Assembly (NCBI RefSeq): GCF_038725785.1
Contig: NZ_CP109796.1
Coordinates: 2,976,001-3,040,000, forward strand
Source: Termitidicoccus mucosus
GTDB lineage: Bacteria; Verrucomicrobiota; Verrucomicrobiia; Opitutales; Opitutaceae
Direction of reading: 5' to 3'
DNA: 64,000 nucleotides
Shown here: one piece after another, positions 8,595 to 17,084 of the stretch
Position numbering within the stretch: the stretch's first letter is position 1
Layout of the letters: the number at the start of each line of letters is the position of its first letter
Notes under the pieces: generated by a model
What the model was told of the DNA's origin: nothing
The model's database searches: none
The model's input: the letters and a program-made list of their open reading frames with translations, nothing else
Position numbers and translations under genes: made by a program

Positions 8595-11237
8595 ATGAAA
8601 AAAACCTCACTCAGACTCATCGCCATAATATCGATTTCCCTTTTTGCAGGCCGAAACCTCGCTCGCGCCGGGGATTTCCAGATAAACGCCGACAGCACAG
8701 CCGTCACGGGCACCGACACCGGCCAGTCCTCCAACAACGCGGACATCGGCTACGACAACACCCTCTCAAACTCGATGGACAGTTTTATATACGGCGGCAC
8801 CAACACCGTCGCCAACGCCGCGCATGTCACGGTGGTCGGCGGCGGCAACACTGTCATCAGCACCGAAAGCCTGGACACCGCCCATGTGTTCGGCCAGGGC
8901 AACGCCATCGCCGTCAACGGCGGCGGCATCTATTTGGTCGGCGCGGGCAACGGCGTGTTCAACGAGACGGGCTACGGCAGGCACAGCGCCGGCCTCTTTA
9001 ACATTCATGCGATCGGCGCGGACAACGTCATCACCAACATGGACCATATGAACGGCGTCTTTGCCCTTGGACTGGGCAACACCGTCCGGGACGGCAGGAT
9101 TTCCGCCGCCCAAAGCGACATCGCCAATGTTTTTGCATTCGGCGCGGACAACGACCTCCACACCCTGTTCAGTGTCGGCGTCCCGGGCCTCAACCACGCC
9201 TATGTTCTCGGCGGCGGCAACGTCATGAGCGTCGCGGGACGGTTTTCTAACGTCTTTGCGTTCGGCACGGGCAACAAAATCATAAACCCGTCCGACACCG
9301 GCGTTGGAAACATCGTCGGCGGCCTCGCGCTCGGCGACAACAACACCATACATGTCCCCGGCGGAGCCATCATGATGAACGTCTATGCCATCGGTGCGAG
9401 CAACACCCTGGGGGCCGCGTCGGGCGGCGGCGTGGCCAACTCCTATATTATCGGCACCCGCAACAACATCGCGGCGAGCGGTGCCGCCGCCATCGGTTTC
9501 GGCAACACCATTTCCGCGCCGGCGGCCGGCACGTATGTTTTGGGCGCCAATATCAATGCCTCCCTCGCCAACAATGTCATCCTTGGCAACCACAGCGCCG
9601 AGGGCGGCGCAACCCCCGTCACCGTCATCGCCATCGACGCGAAAACCCAGGCCCTTGTCGCCGGCTCCTCGCCGGTCGGCATTGTCAGCGTCGGCGCGCC
9701 CGGCGGGGAGCGCCAGATTATCAACGTGGCCGCGGGGCGGATCACGCCCGATTCAACCGATGCCGTCAACGGTTCCGAACTTTATATAACCAATGAGGCA
9801 CTGGCCGGGCTTGGCTCAACCGTCGCCGACCTTGCCGCCGACTCGCTATTATGGAACAACGCGCTCAGCGCCTTCGACGCCTCGCGCGGGGCGGGAGGGG
9901 CGGGAGGGGCGGGAGGCACAGGCAACGCGCAACGCATCACCAATGTCGCCAGCGGCCTCGTCGCCCCCGGCTCGCTCGATGCGATCAACGGCTCGCAATT
10001 ATACAACACCGCCACCGGCATTATAAACATCCTCGGCACGGGCACCGTGAATCCCGACGGCACGATCACCGGCGGCACGTCGGTCAGCCAATCCATCACG
10101 ACCATCAATCAGACGGTGAACAATATTCTCTCCGGCAGCGCGGGCCTCGTGCGCCATGACGCCGCCGCCGGAAGCATCACCATCGGCGCGCACATTGGCG
10201 GCGATGTCCTCGCCATCGCCGGGACAGACGGCGACCGCCGGCTTGGCGGCGTCGCCGCAGGCACTGCCGACAACGATGCCGTCAATGTCGGACAACTCAA
10301 GGCGGCGGGCGTCATCTCCGGCACAGGCAATGCCATCGCCCATGTGGTTGTTTACGACAGCGCCGCGAAAAACACCATGACACTCGGCGGACCAGCCGTG
10401 ACCGGCACCGGCGCGGGGCGGACCGGCGGCACCCGCGTCACCAACCTCGCCCTTGCCGCCATCCACGCCGCGTCCACCGATGCCGTCGCCGGCTCGCAAC
10501 TTTTCGACACCAACCAGCGCGTGACCAATCTGGAAAATATAGTCATCAATATAATCAGCGGGACGGACGGGGCGGGAGGGACGGGAGGGGCGGGCGGCGG
10601 CGCGCATTTCAGCACCGGCAACGACAATCCGCTCATTCCCGCGACCGCGACTGGCGGCAACGCCGTCGCCGCCGGCATGGGCGCGACCGCCAGCGGCGCA
10701 TCATCGAGCGCCATCGGCTCGCTTTCCGAAGCCCGCGCAGACGGCGGTGTCGCGCTTGGCCGCGGCGCCGTGGTCGCCATCACTGCCGCCAACTCGGTTG
10801 CCATCGGCGCATACTCCGTCGCCACCGAGCCCGACACGGTTTCCTTCGGCTCCGACACCCTGCAACGCCGCCTCGTCAACATCGCCGACGGCATCAATCC
10901 CACCGACGCCGTGACCATGCGCCAGCTTGCCGCGATTGCGGACGCCGCGAATGGCCGGCTTGAAAACATCCAGAGCCGGGTAAACACCATCAGCGACCGC
11001 ATGGACGGCATTGGCGCGATGTCCGCCGCCATGAATCAGGTTCAGCCGCGTTTGTCCGCGTCGAACGGAAACCGTAGCCAGCTCGCGCTCGGCTTCGGCG
11101 GTTATCGCGGACGCAGCGCGTTTGCGATGGGTTACGGTTACACCTGCCCCCTTGGAGATCGCGGCATGCAGGCGAGTTTCGCGCTTTCCGACGCCGGCGA
11201 AGTCATGGCCGGCGCGGGCGTCATCCTCGGCTGGTAA
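8595..11237 (+). CDS. YadA/Hia-type trimeric autotransporter adhesin inside the conjugation operon
   Basis: A protein of 880 residues. A signal peptide (residues 1-25, ending near ARAG) is followed by a long passenger of short repeats of the type GxGNxI, the left-handed beta-roll of YadA heads. Several neck-type motifs follow: DAVNGSELY, DAINGSQLY, DAVNVGQLK, DAVAGSQLF and DAVTMRQL. A YadA-like anchor occupies about residues 790-880 and ends in GVILGW. Glycine-alanine tracts (AGGAGGAGG) interrupt the passenger twice. Such proteins trimerise, form their own outer-membrane barrel and mediate adhesion. The ATG at 8595 is preferred because the signal peptide starts there, although the frame is open from 8295. 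It sits 25 bp after the VirB10-like gene and on the same strand. Confidence 0.9.
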   Translation: MKKTSLRLIAIISISLFAGRNLARAGDFQINADSTAVTGTDTGQSSNNADIGYDNTLSNSMDSFIYGGTNTVANAAHVTVVGGGNTVISTESLDTAHVFGQGNAIAVNGGGIYLVGAGNGVFNETGYGRHSAGLFNIHAIGADNVITNMDHMNGVFALGLGNTVRDGRISAAQSDIANVFAFGADNDLHTLFSVGVPGLNHAYVLGGGNVMSVAGRFSNVFAFGTGNKIINPSDTGVGNIVGGLALGDNNTIHVPGGAIMMNVYAIGASNTLGAASGGGVANSYIIGTRNNIAASGAAAIGFGNTISAPAAGTYVLGANINASLANNVILGNHSAEGGATPVTVIAIDAKTQALVAGSSPVGIVSVGAPGGERQIINVAAGRITPDSTDAVNGSELYITNEALAGLGSTVADLAADSLLWNNALSAFDASRGAGGAGGAGGTGNAQRITNVASGLVAPGSLDAINGSQLYNTATGIINILGTGTVNPDGTITGGTSVSQSITTINQTVNNILSGSAGLVRHDAAAGSITIGAHIGGDVLAIAGTDGDRRLGGVAAGTADNDAVNVGQLKAAGVISGTGNAIAHVVVYDSAAKNTMTLGGPAVTGTGAGRTGGTRVTNLALAAIHAASTDAVAGSQLFDTNQRVTNLENIVINIISGTDGAGGTGGAGGGAHFSTGNDNPLIPATATGGNAVAAGMGATASGASSSAIGSLSEARADGGVALGRGAVVAITAANSVAIGAYSVATEPDTVSFGSDTLQRRLVNIADGINPTDAVTMRQLAAIADAANGRLENIQSRVNTISDRMDGIGAMSAAMNQVQPRLSASNGNRSQLALGFGGYRGRSAFAMGYGYTCPLGDRGMQASFALSDAGEVMAGAGVILGW

Positions 11238-11241
11238 TGAC

Positions 11242-11259
11242 GGCGCGCTGCGGCGCGCC
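11242..11259 (+). terminator. GC-rich hairpin after the autotransporter gene
   Basis: A 7-bp stem (GGCGCGC / GCGCGCC) with a 4-nt loop starts 4 bases after the autotransporter stop. There is no T run, so it is a weak terminator at most and could simply protect the mRNA end. Confidence 0.3.
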
Positions 11260-11266
11260 TGATGAA

Positions 11267-11414
11267 GAATGTATAATGAAAAATGTATAATGTATAATGA
11301 AAAGCCACGGCACATCAAACTCACCGGAGGGAAGGGGGCGCGCACCCTGCATGATGACAGGGCGAATCCCGCGCCATGCCCATTATACATTATTCATTAT
11401 TCATTTTACATTCG
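11267..11414. repeat. Inverted repeat of TATAATGAAAAATG-type words
   Basis: The left part (about 11267-11303) repeats AATGTATAATGAAAAATG-like words. The right part (about 11381-11414) contains their reverse complement as ATTATACATTATTCATT. About 80 bp of unique GC-rich sequence lies between. It resembles the other word-like repeats of this window. The right arm is translated in the next gene and supplies the hydrophobic core of its signal peptide. Confidence 0.65.
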
Positions 11415-12073
11415 CTCTGGCGCTTTGCGCCAGAGCGCAGACACCGCCGCAACTCGTGGTGTTTGTTGACTCGGTTCCCGTCATCATCGCCGCGCCCGCG
11501 CCGTTTGTCGAAGTCTCGCGCAACCTGCCCGAAGCCTTCGCGCAACGCAGCCGCGCGGTCTCGGCGTCAGGCCGGCTGCTCGCATGGTTCATTCCCGCGC
11601 TGTCCCTCCAAGAAAACCAGCCCGGTGGGAAACCAACCCGTTGCCGCGCGCTCCAAGTGCAGGTGTTGAGGGAAATGGAACCGGTCCGCTACGACGCGCA
11701 GACATTCAAGGCGCTTCGCGACGAGACCCTTGGCCGCGCTCCGCGGATAACCGAGGACGATGCAGCGACCGTGTTCGGCATCCTCGACTTGAAACCGCTC
11801 GGGCAAAAACCCGGAGGACAAAAAATCCTCGGCGGAGCGGAACTTGGGCGCGACTCCTTCACCCTCTGCATCGCCGTCGGCACCGAGGGCGGCGACCAGC
11901 TTGGAGGCCGCAAAATCGAAACATCGGTGACGTGCGTCACCTACATGCTCATTCAGGAAAAAATACTCCTCTTGACGGTCACCGGCCCCGACTTGAGCGC
12001 GGACGAACTGCGCAACGCCATGCGCCTGACCCGCGAATGGCTCGCCCTCCTGCGCTGGCCGGCGAAAACCTGA
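11351..12073 (+). CDS. Exported protein of unknown function in the conjugation operon
   Basis: A protein of about 240 residues that I do not recognise. The N-terminus is a signal peptide whose hydrophobic part (YTLFIIHFTFALALCARAQ) is encoded by a genomic repeat arm. The mature protein has mixed alpha/beta character with a basic middle and a C-terminal helix ending LRWPAKT. The frame is open back to 11297. ATG codons at 11351 and 11354 give a normal signal peptide, whereas the longer version adds 18 unlikely residues. It lies between the autotransporter and a lipoprotein gene on the same strand, so a role in the mating apparatus or cell surface is plausible but unproven. Confidence 0.6.
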   Translation: MMTGRIPRHAHYTLFIIHFTFALALCARAQTPPQLVVFVDSVPVIIAAPAPFVEVSRNLPEAFAQRSRAVSASGRLLAWFIPALSLQENQPGGKPTRCRALQVQVLREMEPVRYDAQTFKALRDETLGRAPRITEDDAATVFGILDLKPLGQKPGGQKILGGAELGRDSFTLCIAVGTEGGDQLGGRKIETSVTCVTYMLIQEKILLLTVTGPDLSADELRNAMRLTREWLALLRWPAKT

Positions 12074-12120
12074 AACCCGGCACGACAACATCCCCCCGTC
12101 TCCCGACTCCTTTTCCCACC

Positions 12121-12654
12121 ATGAAAAAACAAAACCGACTCAAACTCATCTTGGTATTTTTCATCGCGATTGCCGTCCCATTGCTGGGCGGCTGTTGCTC
12201 GATGCTCCGCCCAAAGCCGCCTCCGCCCGCGCCATCCGCGCCGCAGGCGACCGTCGCCGTGCCCGTGTCCGGCACCGAGCTTGATCTGGCGAACATCGAA
12301 AAAGTCCGCTTTGGCGACACGCTCAAGGCGTATCCGGTGAACAGATACGTTGACCCGCGCGACCCGAACATGCTCCACGAGGCTCACCTTGTTTATAGAA
12401 AGGAAGCCGCCGCGTCGTGGAACCTCTCGCCGCACGCCCCGACCGCCGTCCCGCTCGGCCCCGTCATCGCCGTCTCCGACCCGGCGGAAAAGCCCGCGCC
12501 GGGCAATGCCGACATCGAGCAGCGCATGAACGCGCAAACCCGCCTCATGGCCGCGCTCACCGAGCAGAACGAAACCCTTGTCGCCGAAATCGCCCGCCTC
12601 CACCGCGAGCTTGCCCGCACCCGCGAAGCACCCGGCAACGCCGTCAAACAATAA
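12121..12654 (+). CDS. Conjugation-operon lipoprotein with C-terminal coiled coil
   Basis: A protein of 177 residues with a clear lipoprotein signal: basic MKKQNRLK, a hydrophobic core and the lipobox LLGGC. A proline-rich linker (KPPPPAPSAPQA) follows, then a conserved-looking segment ELDLANIEKVRFGDTLKAYP. The C-terminal 45 residues form a coiled coil (RLMAALTEQNETLVAEIARL). The layout is that of a lipoprotein that reaches from the outer membrane towards a partner; the segment before the coil may be the binding part. Similar lipoproteins (TrbH, TraV, VirB7) occur in mating systems, but no family signature is visible. It lies 47 bp after the preceding gene. Confidence 0.65.
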   Translation: MKKQNRLKLILVFFIAIAVPLLGGCCSMLRPKPPPPAPSAPQATVAVPVSGTELDLANIEKVRFGDTLKAYPVNRYVDPRDPNMLHEAHLVYRKEAAASWNLSPHAPTAVPLGPVIAVSDPAEKPAPGNADIEQRMNAQTRLMAALTEQNETLVAEIARLHRELARTREAPGNAVKQ

Positions 12655-12672
12655 CACCACCACATCGAAAAA

Positions 12673-12996
12673 ATGAATACGACCCAACCACCGCCCGACC
12701 TCTCGCCGGCAAATCCCGATGCCGCGACACCGTCCGCACCTCCCGTCCCGCCACCCGACGATGCGCCCGCCGAGCCGCTTGCCTTGAAGGAGCGCCATCG
12801 CGCGCCCTTCGCCCAAGCTCGCGACACGCTCGTCGAGCAGTATGGCGTTTCGCCCGCTCCCGACGAATTGCTCCGCCTGTGGATAACCACGGCGACGCCG
12901 TGGCAGGTCGTGCGCGTTTTTGAGGAAAGCGTCCTCAACCTCACCGGCAGCGATCTGGCCGGCACCGGTGACGAACAGATTCTGCTCGGCCTTTGA
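12673..12996 (+). CDS. Small hypothetical protein, proline-rich N-terminus
   Basis: A protein of 107 residues. The first 40 residues are low-complexity proline/alanine; the rest is a compact helical domain with the segments ALKERHRAPFAQARDTLVEQ and LLRLWITTATPWQVVRVFEE. No signal peptide or membrane segment is present, so it is probably cytoplasmic. It lies 18 bp after the lipoprotein gene on the same strand. Function unknown. Confidence 0.55.
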   Translation: MNTTQPPPDLSPANPDAATPSAPPVPPPDDAPAEPLALKERHRAPFAQARDTLVEQYGVSPAPDELLRLWITTATPWQVVRVFEESVLNLTGSDLAGTGDEQILLGL

Positions 12997-13118
12997 TAAT
13001 AAAAGCCAACGCAAACCAATATAAATTTTCCGGGACGTTCCCGGACAAGGCCGATTGCCCTTGGCGACCAGCCGCCTTGCAAAACACAGGCTGGGATTCA
13101 ACACACAGGAATAAAAAC

Positions 13119-13484
13119 ATGGCCCTTAAAAAAGCCCTCGGAAACAACGACAACGAGCAGACCATCAACCCCGAGGTTGATGCGAAGCTCACGCAGTATA
13201 TAAAGGACAATCCGAAGCTCCACGCTCACTACAACGAGATGACCAAGGAATTTTTAGTCAGGAAAATGATGCTCAGTTGCATGCGCCGCAGCGAGGTCAG
13301 AAACGAGCGCGATCAGGAACTAGTCGAATGGATCAATCAGAACCCGGAAATCAAGGCCCGCGTGGAGGAGCGCATCCGCCGCGTCTCGCCCGACCGTCGC
13401 GAGCGCGCCTTCATCGCCGTCGCCCGCGAGGAAATGCAGACGCACCTCCTGCGACAGGGCGCCTCGGCGGGAATGAGGCCCTGA
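13119..13484 (+). CDS. Small charged helical protein of unknown function
   Basis: A protein of 121 residues, rich in Lys, Arg and Glu and probably all helical. It has an internal near-repeat: KLTQYIKDNPKLHAHY and ELVEWINQNPEIKARV, each followed by a basic helix. A good ribosome site (AGGA) lies 9 bases before the ATG at 13119; the frame is open back to 12993 but that part is low quality. It is likely a cytoplasmic accessory protein of the element. No family recognised. Confidence 0.6.
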   Translation: MALKKALGNNDNEQTINPEVDAKLTQYIKDNPKLHAHYNEMTKEFLVRKMMLSCMRRSEVRNERDQELVEWINQNPEIKARVEERIRRVSPDRRERAFIAVAREEMQTHLLRQGASAGMRP

Positions 13485-13543
13485 CGGGTTCGAAACACGC
13501 CGCATGGCGGCGGGCGTGCAATCACGTCCGCCACCGTGTCGGC

Positions 13544-14335
13544 ATGACCGGCAAATTTCATATGGACCAGAAGGCATCGCCGTTGGCGGGGGAGATTTTT
13601 CGGGCATTGTTCGATTCGCGGGACACCGCCGCAGTCGCATTATTCCTGTCGCTTTTGCGCCAGATGCCCGGCTTGCGGCAGTGGCTGTGTTTCGTATCGC
13701 GCATCCCGGACGCTCGCCGCCGCCTTGATGCCGCCGTGTCGGGCAAGGTACGCCCGCCACCGTCGCATCGCGAGGGCCGCGCCTTGCTCGCATGGATTGC
13801 CGGTCCGCCGGGAGTCGGGCATCACTATGACCCGGCGGTGGCAAACACGGAAAAACACCGGCACCGCCACGGCGGGCTGACCCGCTCGCAAGTGATCGGG
13901 CAGATCCGCAGCTATCAGGCGGGAACCATCGGTCTCGCGCCGTTTTTGATTACATGCGCATGGCGGCACTGCCCGCCCGATGCGGAGCCATCGGCGGCCC
14001 TGTTGCAGGCCACGGCCTTGTTTTTGAAGGAAGCTGTCACACGTGGCTCGCCGGACTTGATGCGCCACGCAGCCAAGGCCGTGTCGTTTTTCCATAAATC
14101 GCCCATTGGCAAAATCACGCGGGAGCGGTTCGGTTTTCCCAACTGGTGGAAGCTGGTGCTTTTTCAATACATCCTGACCAATCCCAAGCCGTGTTACAGA
14201 GTAAGGGAATTTCAGCGGCACTTGCGCGGCCAAGGGCTGCAAGTCGAGGACAAGCACTTGCGCCGCTTCTGCCAAAAACACGGCATCGCCCGCGACATGC
14301 GCCCCGGCAGGCCGAAGCGCGCCGCCCCGGATTGA
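13544..14335 (+). CDS. Hypothetical protein, possibly DNA-binding accessory gene
   Basis: A protein of about 263 residues that I do not recognise. The body has a helical stretch (FRALFDSRDTAAVALFLSLL) and a middle rich in His/Arg. The C-terminal 60 residues are basic and resemble a winged-helix or helix-turn-helix (RVREFQRHLRGQGLQVEDKH, then RPGRPKRAAPD, an AT-hook-like GRPKR motif). The frame runs open from 13277, over the end of the previous gene, but ATG codons at 13544 or 13562 are more plausible starts. Binding to DNA is an inference from the basic tail. Confidence 0.5.
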   Translation: MTGKFHMDQKASPLAGEIFRALFDSRDTAAVALFLSLLRQMPGLRQWLCFVSRIPDARRRLDAAVSGKVRPPPSHREGRALLAWIAGPPGVGHHYDPAVANTEKHRHRHGGLTRSQVIGQIRSYQAGTIGLAPFLITCAWRHCPPDAEPSAALLQATALFLKEAVTRGSPDLMRHAAKAVSFFHKSPIGKITRERFGFPNWWKLVLFQYILTNPKPCYRVREFQRHLRGQGLQVEDKHLRRFCQKHGIARDMRPGRPKRAAPD

Positions 14336-14395
14336 TCCGATCTCCGCAATTAAGGGTAGTTTGACTGCACAACCTGTCTCTGCCATTCGCCGACG

Positions 14396-15577
14396 CTACC
14401 TGTCGCTCCGTCCGTCAAACTTCGCGATGATGCGGGCGGTCTCCTTGAAATTGGCATAGGAGACTCCATCGGTGAGCGCCTCCTGCTCGCCGCCATAGAG
14501 CACGACGGGCGACTCGGCGGCATCCGTCAGCTTGAGAAAATTCCGGAGGTTTCGCGCGAACGACGGGTCGTAGGTCATGCCGGCCTTGATTTCGACGGGC
14601 AGCCGCCGCCGGCCTTTGTTGACGACAAGGTCAACCTCCAGTCCGTGCTGGTCGCGGAAATAATAAAGCTCCGGCTCCCGCCCGGCGTTGAGCCGGGTTT
14701 TCAGCGCCTCGGCGACCACCATGTTTTCAAACAACCCGCCGAACAACGGGTCGCGGGCGGCCTGCGCGGGCGTCTCGATGCCGAGCAGCCACGCCGCCAG
14801 CCCCACGTCGGTGAAGTAGATTTTCGGGGCCTTCACCAGGCGCTTTCCGAAGTTGTTGAAATAGCACGGCAGCCGGAAGACGATGAAGCTCGCCTCCAGC
14901 ACCGAGAGCCACGAGGCCAGCGTCGTGCTCGAAACGCCGGCATCGCCGGCGAGCGAACTGAGATTGACGACCTGCCCGACGCGCCCGGCCAGCAGGCGCA
15001 CGAAGGTCTCGAAGGCGCGCTGGCTGGTGATGTTTATCAGTTGCCGCACGTCGCGCTCGACGTAGGTCTGGTAGTAACTCCGGTAAAAAAGCTCCGGCGC
15101 AACGCCGTCGGCGTGGACGCCCGGCATGAAACCCCGGTGCAAATACTCGTCGCGCTCCAGCGACACGCCGGCGTCGGACAGTTCGGCGATGGAAAACGGC
15201 AGCAGCCGCAGCAACCCCGTGCGCCCGGCGAGCGATTGCGTGATGCCGGCGGCGAGGCGCGGCTGGTGCGAGCCGGTCAGGATGAACGCCCCCTTCCGCT
15301 TCTGTTCGTCGGCCATCACCTGCACATAACTGAGCAATTCGGGGACATGCTGCACCTCGTCGAGGATCAGTGGCGCGGGATGCGCCTTGAAGAAGCCGAC
15401 CGCGTCGCTCTGCGCCGCGAGGCGCACCGGCGGCAACTCAAGGTTCAGGTATTCGTGTTTCGGAAAAGCCGCGCGGGCCAGCGTGGTCTTGCCCGACTGG
15501 CGCGGCCCCAGAATCGTGACCACGGGAAACTGCGCGGCGAGGCGCGCCAGTTGCGGTGTGATGTGTCGTTTCAGCAT
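14396..15577 (-). CDS. AAA-family ATPase with DUF4143 domain
   Basis: A protein of 393 residues with the AAA_14 plus DUF4143 arrangement. The N-terminal ATPase has Walker A GPRQSGKTT near residues 23-31, Walker B PLILDEVQ near residue 80 and sensor-like FILTGSHQ. The C-terminal half carries the DUF4143 signature (FENMVVAEALK, then YYFRDQHGLEVDLVV and LPVEIKAG), which resembles a restriction-endonuclease-like fold. The role of this widespread family is unknown; members are often mobile or linked to mobile DNA. The ATG at 15577 is chosen because the protein usually starts MxxR.. directly before the ATPase domain. The strand is opposite to the genes before it, so it is probably an independent insertion. 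Confidence 0.9.
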   Translation of the reverse strand: MLKRHITPQLARLAAQFPVVTILGPRQSGKTTLARAAFPKHEYLNLELPPVRLAAQSDAVGFFKAHPAPLILDEVQHVPELLSYVQVMADEQKRKGAFILTGSHQPRLAAGITQSLAGRTGLLRLLPFSIAELSDAGVSLERDEYLHRGFMPGVHADGVAPELFYRSYYQTYVERDVRQLINITSQRAFETFVRLLAGRVGQVVNLSSLAGDAGVSSTTLASWLSVLEASFIVFRLPCYFNNFGKRLVKAPKIYFTDVGLAAWLLGIETPAQAARDPLFGGLFENMVVAEALKTRLNAGREPELYYFRDQHGLEVDLVVNKGRRRLPVEIKAGMTYDPSFARNLRNFLKLTDAAESPVVLYGGEQEALTDGVSYANFKETARIIAKFDGRSDR

Positions 15578-15627
15578 TTTGTCCGGTCTCCTTTGTTTTG
15601 ATAACAAGGGAGTTGGCCGGTTTTTGT

Positions 15628-15654
15628 CAATTTTCAAATCGGATTTGAAAATTG
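15628..15654. promoter_or_regulatory. Palindrome upstream of the DUF4143 ATPase gene
   Basis: Two perfect 11-bp arms (CAATTTTCAAA / TTTGAAAATTG) around 5 bases, 51 bp ahead of the ATPase start. It is AT-rich in a GC-rich setting and has the form of an operator for a dimeric repressor. It could also be a terminator for neither strand since no T run follows. Confidence 0.4.
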
Positions 15655-15711
15655 CCCAACGGCAGAGAGCGGCACCCATTCAAATCCACCGGAGGCCCGA
15701 TTGTTTCTCGG

Positions 15712-16119
15712 TCAAGGCTGTTTTCGCAGCACATAGCTGTCCGCCAGCATGCCGGTGATGATTTTGCCCTTCATGTCCAACTGAATCAGCCTGTTTTCTC
15801 CGACTTGGTAATGGGCGGGAGCATCCTTCGCATCCAGCGTGATGGTGTTCCCATTGTCCCACTTGAAAGTCCCGGCGGCGCCAAAATCGGCTCCCAGCCG
15901 CCCGGCATACCGGTAGCGCAACGTATAGGTCGAGTCGGAACGCAAGGTCAGTGTCACATTGATGCCCGACCCGCTGGCCGAGGGGATTTCCCCGGTATAT
16001 ACGCCCGCCCAGTCCAGGCTGTTTCTCGAATGGTGGGCCGCGTCAACAGGCTGCTTTGATGCGCAAGCTCCCATCCCGGACGAGACCGCCAGGATTGTGA
16101 GTATAATAATATTTCTCAT
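15712..16119 (-). CDS. NlpE-like lipoprotein
   Basis: A protein of 135 residues. The N-terminus is a lipoprotein signal with the lipobox-like GMGAC. The mature part carries the NlpE N-terminal signature: WAGVYTGEIPSASGSGINVT, then YTLRYRYAGR, GTFKWDNGNTITLD and a terminal SYVLRK. NlpE-type lipoproteins sit in the outer membrane and sense surface or copper stress in enterobacteria. The ATG at 16119 begins directly before the signal peptide; an upstream in-frame start at 16191 would add 24 residues. It is on the same strand as the following mobilisation genes but separated from them. Confidence 0.75.
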   Translation of the reverse strand: MRNIIILTILAVSSGMGACASKQPVDAAHHSRNSLDWAGVYTGEIPSASGSGINVTLTLRSDSTYTLRYRYAGRLGADFGAAGTFKWDNGNTITLDAKDAPAHYQVGENRLIQLDMKGKIITGMLADSYVLRKQP

Positions 16120-16221
16120 CCAGCTTTCCAAACTAAAATCAGGCATCAAATCAAGGGAAACCAATAGAAGACCAGGAACATAGTTATTCAATTTCCCCTT
16201 GGAATAAAAAACGCATTCAAC

Positions 16222-17056
16222 TCACTTCGACATTCCGCCCAATAACCCGCCGGCCACCCTGTCCTGCAAGAACCGCTCGACGGCTCCGCGCATGGGGCGC
16301 GCGCCAAGAGTCTTGTGGAAACCCGTCCGCAAAATCGTCTCTACGTCATCGGGAGTGATCGTGATCTCATGTCCCAGCTTTCGCAGCCGCGCCAGTTCGC
16401 CCGCGATCATGGCCTCGCAAATCTCCCGCTGCACCGCATAAGGCAACCGCGCAAACACCACCTTTTCCGTCATGCGCCCCACCAGTTCGGGACGCAGTGT
16501 TTGATTTACCCGCGCCAGCACCGTGCGCTCGATGCTCGCGAACGGCGCGGATTGCATCCGCATCGCCTCCGCCGCGCCGATGTTCGACGTGCACACGATA
16601 TAATATCCCGAAAGATTCTTCCGCTCGCCCGACGCCAGCGTGATGCTCGCGTCATCCAGAATCTGCAAACAAACCAGCCGCTCCATTGCCGCCATGCACG
16701 GCCTCCGCCTTCGCCAGCACCCGGCCAAGCAAGCCAATGTCACCGACCTTCTCGCCAATCAGTTTCTCAACCGAGGATTGATTTTGATATTCCGACATGT
16801 CAAACCGCAGCGGCTTCGCCCCGCCGAACAAATACCCCGTGAACGCATTCGTTAGCTCCGTCTTGCCCGTCCCAGTCGGCCCCACGAGCAAAAAACTTCC
16901 CTTTGGCCGGCCATGATGCGCCAGCCCCAGTTCTCCGCGCTGCAACACCGACACCACGCACCCGATCACATGCTCCTGCCCCTTGATGCACCCGCGCAAA
17001 TACTCCGCCAGTCCGCGCAACCTCCCGCGCATTTCGTTCAATTCTTTCGTGTCCAT
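16222..17056 (-). pseudogene. Clp/ClpB-type AAA+ ATPase, broken by an out-of-frame deletion
   Basis: The first part (from 17056) contains a linker, KGQEHVIGCVV, Walker A GPTGTGKTE and FDMSEYQNQSSVEKLIG, the start of a Clp-type AAA+ module. This frame stops near 16652. The second part, in another frame, continues LVCLQILDDASIT, VCTSNIGAAEA (sensor 1), RPELVGRMTEKVVF and the C-terminal D2-small domain with KTLGARPMRGAVE. Between GRVLAKAEA and LVCLQILDD the expected Walker B (LLFDEIEKAH type) is missing, so DNA has been lost as well as frame. Such short Clp-like ATPases occur beside the coupling protein in some conjugative elements. It is 28 bp from the coupling protein gene. A sequencing error alone would not explain the missing Walker B. 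Confidence 0.75.
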
Positions 17057-17084
17057 TCGTGTAATCCGTGATTCAAAAAATCCT

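Noticed and set aside
8766-9593. 275-codon antisense frame in the autotransporter gene
   Set aside because: Repeat-rich passenger DNA gives open antisense frames; the product is alanine/glycine/aspartate-rich and unlike any protein.
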